NCBI GenBank assembly: GCA_032718475.1
Contig: JAUCBJ010001975.1
Coordinates: forward strand, 1 to 36,648
Direction: 5' to 3'
DNA from: Nemertoderma westbladi
Lineage: Eukaryota; Xenacoelomorpha; Nemertodermatida; Nemertodermatidae
Length of the DNA stretch: 36,648 bases
Shown here: one piece after another, positions 29,581-36,648 of the stretch
How positions within the stretch are numbered: position 1 is the stretch's first letter
How the letters are laid out: the number at the start of each line of letters is the position of its first letter
The notes under the pieces: generated by a model
What the model saw: only the letters and a program-made list of their open reading frames with translations
The model's database searches: none
What the model was told of the DNA's origin: nothing
Translations under genes and position numbers: made by a program

Positions 29581-31655
29581 CAGTAATACTTCAGGTATGT
29601 CCCTTGTGGTACTAGGGAAGTTACTGGTACAAAATCAGTATTCTTCAGGTATGTCCCTTGTGGTACTAGCGAAGTTACTGGTACAAAATCAGTAATTCTT
29701 CAGGTATGTCCCTTGTGGTACTAGGGAAGTTACTGGTACAAAATCAGTAATTCTTCAGGTATGTCCCTTGTGGTACTAGCGAAGGTACTGGTACAAAATC
29801 AGTAATTCTTCAGGTATGTCCCTTGTGGTACTAGGGAAGTTACAGGTACAAAATCAGTAATTCTTCAGGTATGTCCCTTGTGGTACTAGCGAAGTTACTG
29901 GTACAAAATCAGTAATTCTTCAGGTATGTCCCTTGTGGTACTAGCGAAGTTACTGGTACACAATCAGTAATACTTCAGGTATGTCCCTTGTGGTACTAGG
30001 GAAGTTACTGGTACAAAATCAGTAATTCTTCAGGTATGTCCCTTGTGGTACTAGCGAAGTTACTGGTACAAAATCAGTAATTCTTCAGGTATGTCCCTTG
30101 TGGTACTAGGGAAGTTACTGGTACAAAATCAGTAATTCTTCAGGTATGTCCCTTGTGGTACTGGCGAAGTTACTGGTACAAAATCAGTAATTCTTCAGGT
30201 ATGTCCCTTGTGGTACTAGCGAAGTTACTGGTACACAATCAGTAATAATTCAGGTATGTCCCTTGTGGTACTAGGGAATTTACTGGTACAAAATCAGTAA
30301 TTCTTCAGGTATGTCCCTTGTGGTACTAGCGAAGTTACTGGTACACAATCAGTAATACTTCAGGTATGTCCCTTGTGTTACTAGGGAATTTACTGGTACA
30401 AAATCAGTAATTCTTCAGGTATGTCCCTTGTGGTACTAGCGAAGTTACTGGTACAAAATCAGTAATTCTTCAGGTATGTCCCTTGTGGTAGTAGGGAAGT
30501 TACTGGTACAAAATCAGTAATACTTCAGGTATGTCCCTTGTGGTACTAGCGAAGTTACTATGGTACAAAATCAGTAATTCTTCAGGTATGTCCCTTGTGG
30601 TACTAGCGAAATTACTGGTACACAATCAGTAATACTTCAGGTATGTCCCTTGTGGTACTAGGTAAGTTTCTGGTACAAAATCAGTAATTCTTCAGGTATG
30701 TCCCTTGTGGTACTAGCTAAGTTACTGGTACAAAATCAGTAATACTTCAGGTATGTCCCTTGTGGTACTAGGGAAGTTACTGGTACAAAATCAGTAATTC
30801 TTCAGGTATGTCCCTTGTGGAACTAGCGAAGTTACTTGTACAAAATCAGTAATACTCAGGTATGTCCCTTGTGGTAATAGGGAAGTTACTATGGTACAAA
30901 ATCAGTAATTCTTCAGGTATGTGCCTTGTGGAACTAGCGAAGTTACTGGTACAAGATCAGTAATACTTCAGGTATGTCCCTTGTGGTACTCGCGAAGTTT
31001 CTATGGTACAAGATCAATAATACTTTAGGTATGTCCCTTGTGGTACTAGCGAAGTTTCTATGGTACAAGATCAATAATACTTTAGGTATGTCCCTTGTGG
31101 TACTAGGGAAGTTACTATGGTACACAATCAGTAATACTTCAGGTATGTCCCTTGTGGTACTAGGGAAGTTACTATGGTACAAAATCAGTAATTCTTCAGG
31201 TTTTCCCTTGTGGTACTAGCTAAGTTACTGGTACAAGATCAGTAATACTTCAGGTATGTCCCTTGTGGTACTAGGGAAGTTACTTGTACAAAATCAGTAA
31301 TACTTCAGGTATGTCCCTCCTTGTGGTACTAGCGAAGTTACTGGTACAAGATTAGTAATACTTCAGGTATGTCCCTTGTGGTACTAGCGAAGTTTCTATG
31401 GTACAAGATCAATAATACTTTAGGTATGTCCCTTGTGGTACTAGGGAAGTTACTATGGTACACAATCAGTAATACTTCAGGTATGTCCCTTGTGGTACTA
31501 GGGAAGTTACTATGGTACAAAATCAGTAATTCTTCAGGTTTTCCCTTGTGGTACTAGCTAAGTTACTGGTACAAGATCAGTAATACTTGAGGTATGTCCC
31601 TTGTGGTACTAGCGAAGTTACTGGTACAAGATCAGTAATACTTCAGGTATGTCCC
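29581..31655 (+). repeat. 55-bp exon-donor minisatellite, segment 3
   Basis: About 38 units, mostly the GGTACTAGGG / CTGGTACAAAATC type, mixed with 57-bp units (extra AT in TACTATGGTAC). The donor copy CAG|GTATGTCCC is kept in nearly all; exceptions are TTTAGGTATG (31024, 31083) and CAGGTTTTCCC (31197, 31536). A block around 30970-31260 is repeated at about 31320-31600. Open frames made by consecutive 57-bp units (19-residue repeats) are artefacts. Confidence 0.95.
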
Positions 31656-31822
31656 GTTTTTTTTACGTATTTCACGGCCTGAAAATTCTTCCACACAATA
31701 TAATTTTTCTCCTGCAGCTTGGAGCAATTTGGAACAACTTTCACCGTAACCATTTAATAAATCTTTACCATAAATATTTCGTAACATATTATATTGAAAC
31801 TACATTTTATAAATTTCTTTAG
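31656..31822 (+). other. Unique 3' end of the giant intron
   Basis: 167 bp after the array, ending in the acceptor AATTTCTTTAG (AG at 31821-31822). A stronger-looking acceptor TTTTCTCCTGCAG ends at 31717 but leads to a stop and does not fit the VWD frame. Confidence 0.8.
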
Positions 31823-31982
31823 TTTCACAACATAAAAGTTAATTTAATGCGCGGCCGCAAACTCGAGATAAACGATGTACCGACCGATATGCCGACAGAA
31901 GTTGATGGATTGGTTATATTCAAGGCGGGGAAGTTTGTTTTTGTGACGTCTGACAGTGGATCTTCGTTAATGTGGGATGGAT
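31823..31982 (+). CDS. VWD-domain protein, exon 3 (middle of VWD)
   Basis: 160 bp, 53 codons plus one base. It reads FHNIKVNLMRGRKLEINDVP and continues to FVFVTSDSGSSLMWDG, the central beta-strand region of a VWD domain, and enters in phase 0 directly after ...TKSVILQ of exon 2. Donor is GAT|GTTAGT at 31982/31983, a weak match to consensus but confirmed by the codon it makes with exon 4 (T plus CC gives Ser in WDGSTRV). A NotI site next to an XhoI site lies in the reading frame. Confidence 0.88.
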
Positions 31983-32257
31983 GTTAGTCAATCCCGTTAC
32001 AATAGTTAATATTCTACTTTATGTTGATTGTAATGTACTATTTATATTGTGTTGTAAATATAGCATGAAATAGAAGCAATAATTCTATAATAACGTGAAT
32101 CATTTCTATGGCTACTTGAAAACTTCAGAAAAAAAGTAGCTAAATCATTTTGGTTTTTTGAGGGAATTGTATTGTTAAGGTGCGGTCAAGCCACAAAATG
32201 ACCCCTGTATAACAAAATAATATTAATTAAGATATTTAAATTCCTTCCATTACGCAG
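31983..32257 (+). other. Intron between exons 3 and 4
   Basis: 275 bp, GTTAGT to TTCCATTACGCAG. No repeats and no gene. Confidence 0.82.
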
Positions 32258-32406
32258 CCACGAGAGTTTATGTAAAAGTAGCCCCCAGGTATAAAGGAAA
32301 GATTGGTGGTCTTTGTGGTTTCTATGACGACAATGCTGACAACGACTTTTTGACACCGGCGGGCGCCACTGAAACAGAACCTGCACTTTTCGGCGAATCC
32401 TGGAAG
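32258..32406 (+). CDS. VWD-domain protein, exon 4 (C-terminal VWD)
   Basis: 149 bp: two bases complete the Ser codon, then 49 codons (TRVYVKVAPRYKGKIG...). It contains the hallmark GLCGFYDDNADNDF, an acidic calcium-type loop, and closes with FGESWK, where VWD domains hand over to the C8 domain. The donor AAG|GTGAGA at 32406/32407 is strong. The downstream C8 exon is outside the window. The last six bases and the donor are copied throughout the array that follows. Confidence 0.92.
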
Positions 32407-35400
32407 GTGAGACTGGGTTTGGGTTGAGTTGGAAGGTGAAACAAGGTTTGGGTTGAGTTTAGGTTTTTGGTTTTGGTTATGTTTGGGACTGGGTTATGGT
32501 TGAGTTGGAAGGTGAGACTGGGTTTGGGTTGAGTTTAGGTTTTTGGTTTTGGTTATGTTTGGGACTGGGTTATGGTTGAGTTGGAAGGTGAGACTAGGTT
32601 TGGGTTGAGTTTAGGTTTTTGGTTTTGGTTATGTTTGGGACAGGGTTAGGGTTTAGTTGGAAAGTGAAACAAGGTTTGGGTTGAGTTTAGGTTTTTGGTT
32701 TTGGTTATGTTTGGGACTGGGTTATGGTTGAGTTGGAAGGTGAGACTGGGTTAGGGTTGAGTTGGAAGGTGAAACAAGGTTTGGGTTGAGTTTAGGTTTT
32801 TGGTTTTGGTTATGTTTGGGACTGGGTTAGGGTTGAGTTGGAAGGTGAAACAAGGTTTGGGTTGAGTTTAGGTTTTTGGTTTTGGTTATGTTTGGGACTG
32901 GGTTATGGTTGAGTTGGAAGGTGAGACTGGGTTAGGGTTGAGTTGGAAGGTGAAACAAGGTTTGGGTTGAGTTTAGGTTTTTGGTTTTGGTTATGTTTGG
33001 GACTGGGTTAGGGTTGAGTGGGAAGGTGAAACAAGGTTTGGATTGAGTTTAGGTTTTTGGTTTTGGTTATGTTTGGGACTGGGTTATGGTTGAGTTGGAA
33101 GGTGAGACTGGGTTTGGGTTGAGTTTGAAGGTGAAACAAGGTTTGGGATGAGTTTAGGTTTTTGGTTTTGGTTATGTTTGGGACTGGGTTATGGTTGAGT
33201 TGGAAGGTGAGACTGGGTTTGGGTTGAGTTTGAAGGTGAAACAAGGTTTGGGATGAGTTTAGGTTTTTGGTTTTGGTTATGTTTGGGACTGGGTTAGGGT
33301 TGAGTTGGAAGGTGAGACTGGGTTTGGGTTGAGTTGGAAGGTGAAACAAGGTTTGGGTTGAGTCTAGGTTTTTGGTTTTGGTTATGTTTGGGACAGGGTT
33401 AGGGTTGAGTTGGAAGCTAAAACAAGGTTTGGGATGAGTTTAGGTTTTGGGTTTTGGTTATGTTTGGGACTGGGTTAGGGTTGAGTTGGAAAGTGAAACA
33501 AAGTTTGGGTTGAGTTTAGGTTTTTGGTTTTGGTTATGTTTGGGACTGGGTTATGGTTGAGTTGGAAGGTGAGACTGGGTTAGGGTTGAGTTGGAAGGTG
33601 AAACAAGGTTTGGGTTGAGTTTAGGTTTTTAGTTTTGGTTATGTTTGGGACTGGGTTAGGGTTGAGTTGGAAGGTGAAACAAGGTTTGGGTTGAGTTTAG
33701 GTTTTTGGTTTTGGTTATGTTTGGGACTGGGTTAGGGTTGAGTTGGAAGGTGAAACAAGGTTTGGGTTGAGTTTAGGTTTTTGGTTTTGGTTATGTTTGG
33801 GACTGGGTTATGGTTGAGTTGGAAGGTGAGACTGGGTTAGGGTTGAGTTGGAAGGTGAAACAAGGTTTGGGTTGAGTTTAGGTTTTTGGTTTTGGTTATG
33901 TTTGGGACTGGGTTAGGGTTGAGTGGGAAGGTGAAACAAGGTTTGGATTGAGTTTAGGTTTTTGGTTTTGGTTATGTTTGGGACTGGGTTAGGGTTGAGT
34001 TGGAAGGTGAGACTGGGTTTGGGTTGAGTTGGAAGGTGAAACAAGGTTTGGGATGAGTTTAGGTTTTTGGTTTTGGTTATGTTTGGGACAGGGTTAGGGT
34101 TGAGTTGGAAGGTGAAACAAGGTTTGGGTTGAGTTTAGGTTTTTGGTTTTGGTTATGTTTGGGACTGGGTTAGGGTTGAGTTGGAAGGTGAAACAAGGTT
34201 TGGGTTGAGTTTAGGTTTTTGGTTTTGGTTATGTTTGGGACTGGGTTATGGTTGAGTTGGAAGGTGAGACTGGGTTTGGGTTGAGTTGGAAGGTGAAACA
34301 AGGTTTGGGTTGAGTTGGAAGGTGAAACAAGGTTTGGGTTGAGTTTAGGTTTTTGGTTTTGGTTATGTTTGGGACTGGGTTAGGGTTGAGTTGGAAGGTG
34401 AAACAAGGTTTGGGTTGAGTTTAGGTTTTTGGTTTTGGTTATGTTTGGGACTGGGTTATGGTTGAGTTGGAAGGTGAGACTGGGTTTGGGTTGAGTTGGA
34501 AGGTGAAACAAGGTTTGGGTTGAGTTGGAAGGTGAAACAAGGTTTGGGTTGAGTTTAGGTTTTTGGTTTTGGTTATGTTTGGGACTGGGTTATGGTTGAG
34601 TTGGAAGGTGAGACTGGGTTAGGGTTGAGTTGGAAGGTGAAACAAGGTTTGGGTTGAGTTTAGGTTTTTGGTTTTGGTTATGTTTGGGACTGGGTTATGG
34701 TTGAGTTGGAAGGTGAGACTGGGTTAGGGTTGAGTTGGAAGGTGAAACAAGGTTTGGGTTGAGTTTAGGTTTTTGGTTTTGGTTATGTTTGGAACAGGGT
34801 TAGGGTTGAGTTGGAAGGCGAAACAAGGTTTGGGTTGAGTTTAGGTTTTTGGTTTTGGTTATGTTTGGGACTGGGTTAGGGTTGAGTTGGAAGGTGAAAC
34901 AAGGTTTGGGTTGAGTTTAGGTTTTTTGTTTTGGTTATGTTTGGGACTGGGTTAGGGTTGAGTTGAAAGGTGAAACAAGGTTTGGGTTGAGTTTACGTTT
35001 TTGGTTTTAGTTATGTTTGGGACTGGGTTTGGGTTGAGTTGGAAGGTGAAACAAGGATTGGGTTGAGTTTAGGTTTTTGGATTTGGTTATGTTTGGGACT
35101 GGGTTAGGGTTGAGTTGAAAGGTGAAACAAGGTTTGGGGAGAGTTTAGGTTTTTGGTTTTGGTTATGTTTGGGACTGGGTTAGGGTTGAGTTGGAAGGTG
35201 AAACAAGGCTTGGGTTGAGTTTAGGTTTTGGGTTTTGGTTATGTTTGGGACTGGGTTATGGTTGAGTTGGAAGGGGAGACTGGGTTAGGGTTGAGTTGGA
35301 AGGTGAAACAAGGTTTGGGTTGAGTTTAGGTTTTTGGTTTTGGTTAAGTTTGGGACTGGGTTATGGTTGAGTTGGAAGGTGAGACTGGGTTAGGGTTGAG

Positions 35401-36648
35401 TTGGAAGGTGAAACAAGGTTTGGGTTGAGTTTAGGTTTTTGGTTTTGGTTATGTTTGGAACAGGGTTAGGGTTGAGTTGGAAGGTGAAACAAGGTTTGGG
35501 TTGAGTTTAGGTTTTTGGTTTTGGTTATGTTTGGGACTGGGTTAGGGTTGAGTTGGAAGGTGAAACAAGGTTTGGGTTGAGTTTAGGTTTTTTGTTTTGG
35601 TTATGTTTGGGACTGGGTTAGGGTTGAGTTGAAAGGTGAAACAAGGTTTGGGTTGAGTTTACGTTTTTGGTTTTAGTTATGTTTGGGACTGGGTTTGGGT
35701 TGAGTTGGAAGGTGAAACAAGGATTGGGTTGAGTTTAGGTTTTTGGATTTGGTTATGTTTGGGACTGGGTTAGGGTTGAGTTGGAAGGTGAAACAAGGTT
35801 TGGGTTGAGTTTAGGTTTTTGGTTTTGGTTATGTTTGGGACTGGGTTAGGGTTGAGTTGGAAGGTGAAACAAGGTTTGGGTTGAGTTTAGGTTTTTTGTT
35901 TTGGTTATGTTTGGGACTGGGTTAGGGTTGAGTTGAAAGGTGAAACAAGGTTTGGGTTGAGTTTAGGTTTTTGGTTTTGGTTATGTTTGGGACTGGGTTA
36001 TGGTTGAGTTGGAAGGTGAGACTGGGTTAGGGTTGAGTTGGAAGGTGAAACAAGGTTTGGGTTGAGTTTAGGTTTTTAGTTTTGGTTATGTTTGGGACTG
36101 GGTTAGGGTTGAGTTGGAAGGTGAAACAAGGTTTGGGTTGAGTTTAGGTTTTTGGTTTTGGTTATGTTTGGGACTGGGTTAGGGTTGAGTTGGAAGGTGA
36201 AACAAGGTTTGGGTTGAGTTTAGGTTTTTGGTTTTGGTTATGTTTGGGACTGGGTTATGGTTGAGTTGGAAGGTGAGACTGGGTTAGGGTTGAGTTGGAA
36301 GGTGAAACAAGGTTTGGGTTGAGTTTAGGTTTTTGGTTTTGGTTATGTTTGGGACTGGGTTAGGGTTGAGTGGGAAGGTGAAACAAGGTTTGGATTGAGT
36401 TTAGGTTTTTGGTTTTGGTTATGTTTGGGACTGGGTTATGGTTGAGTTGGAAGGTGAGACTGGGTTAGGGTTGAGTTGGAAGGTGAAACAAGGTTTGGGT
36501 TGAGTTTAGGTTTTTGGTTTTGGTTATGTTTGGGACTGGGTTAGGGTTGAGTTGGAAGGTGAAACAAGGCTTGGGTTGAGTTTAGGTTTTTGGTTTTGGT
36601 TATGTTTGGGACAGGGTTAGAGTTGAGTTGGAAGGTGAAACAAGGTTT
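32401..36648 (+). repeat. 76/105-bp G-rich minisatellite starting at the exon 4 donor
   Basis: The basic unit is 76 bp (GGTGAAACAAGGTTTGGG, GAGTTTAGGTTTTTGG, TTATGTTTGGGACTGGG, TTAGGGTTGAGTTGGAA). Many units carry an extra 29-bp block GGTGAGACTGGG...GAGTTGGAA, giving 105 bp. That block repeats the exon 4 junction TGGAAG|GTGAGACTGGG. Higher-order copies are visible: variants at 34791 and 34995 recur 666 bp later, and variants at 33631 and 33921 recur 2447 bp later. The + strand has almost no C. It runs off the window; no gene is inside, and open frames on the - strand are artefacts. Confidence 0.95.

Larger units (their letters stand above)
1581..31822 (+). other. Giant 30.2-kb intron inside the VWD domain
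   Basis: Exon 2 ends in phase 0 with CAG|GTATGT, and exon 3 begins in phase 0 after TTTCTTTAG. The joined protein continues the VWD domain without a gap, so everything between is one intron. It consists of one 55-bp minisatellite interrupted by three large insertions (LINE with nested BEL/Pao, 13.9-kb TIR element, second LINE), plus 167 bp of unique sequence before the acceptor. A missing small exon cannot be excluded, but none is needed. Confidence 0.85.

Noticed and set aside
30974-31219. Open frame of 19-residue repeats (MSLVVLAKFLWYKINNTLG)
   Set aside because: Made by consecutive 57-bp units of the minisatellite, which happen to be divisible by three; it disappears where 55-bp units occur and has no independent coding signal.
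31705-31760. Strong acceptor-like TTTTCTCCTGCAG as an alternative start of exon 3
   Set aside because: The frame following it reaches a stop within a few codons or does not match VWD; the acceptor at 31821-31822 gives a phase-0 join and the expected domain.
31847-31867. NotI site (GCGGCCGC) close to XhoI (CTCGAG), suggesting adaptor contamination
   Set aside because: The bases lie inside exon 3, in a continuous VWD reading frame that joins correctly to exons 2 and 4, so they are native.
33008-33349. Open frame on the - strand with repeated Thr/Pro/Asn-rich peptides
   Set aside because: Pure product of the G-rich minisatellite read on the other strand; no start context and no domain.
32407-36648. 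Interstitial telomere
   Set aside because: TTAGGG appears only once per 76-bp unit and never in tandem; the array is a splice-junction minisatellite.

Overview
This window is eukaryotic, from a multicellular animal. It holds phase-consistent spliced exons of an extracellular cysteine-rich protein, RTE-type and other LINEs, a BEL/Pao retrotransposon, DNA transposons and long minisatellites. The many AGGCCTA motifs and the minisatellites sitting on splice junctions make me lean to a marine deuterostome, with amphioxus the first guess. That is inference; no species marker is visible. There is no bacterial operon, CRISPR array, rRNA or tRNA that I can support.

The only host gene runs on the + strand. 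Four exons (820-1006, 1438-1580, 31823-31982, 32258-32406) join in compatible phases and encode the end of a VWC/E-like module followed by one von Willebrand factor type D (VWD) domain, as in mucins, vWF, SCO-spondin and hemocytin. Both ends of the gene lie outside the window.

The main discovery is that three minisatellites of this gene sit on its splice junctions. A 22-bp array (1-819) ends on the acceptor of the first exon and repeats that acceptor. A 55-bp array starts inside the 3' end of the second exon, so every unit copies 53 nt of coding sequence plus the donor. A 76/105-bp array (32401-36648) copies the last 6 nt of the fourth exon plus its donor. Each extra donor would bring an early stop codon if used.

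The 55-bp array has been blown apart into a 30.2-kb intron by three insertions, each with target-site duplications (TSDs). (1) An RTE-like LINE (2583-13650) is itself split by a BEL/Pao element on the - strand (5383-13465), which carries a 115-bp LINE fragment. (2) A 13.9-kb element with 88-bp terminal inverted repeats (13860-27734) contains two nearly identical 6.3/6.7-kb units; each unit carries a +/-/+ LINE structure, a hAT-like element in that LINE, and a MITE in the hAT. (3) A second LINE (27751-29580) has a 3' UTR with seven roughly 147-bp repeats carrying a CTCF-like motif. Joining the TSDs restores one continuous array (1528-2582, 13651-13859, 29581-31655).

All mobile-element ORFs seen are broken or partial, and nothing in the window looks like an autonomous active element.
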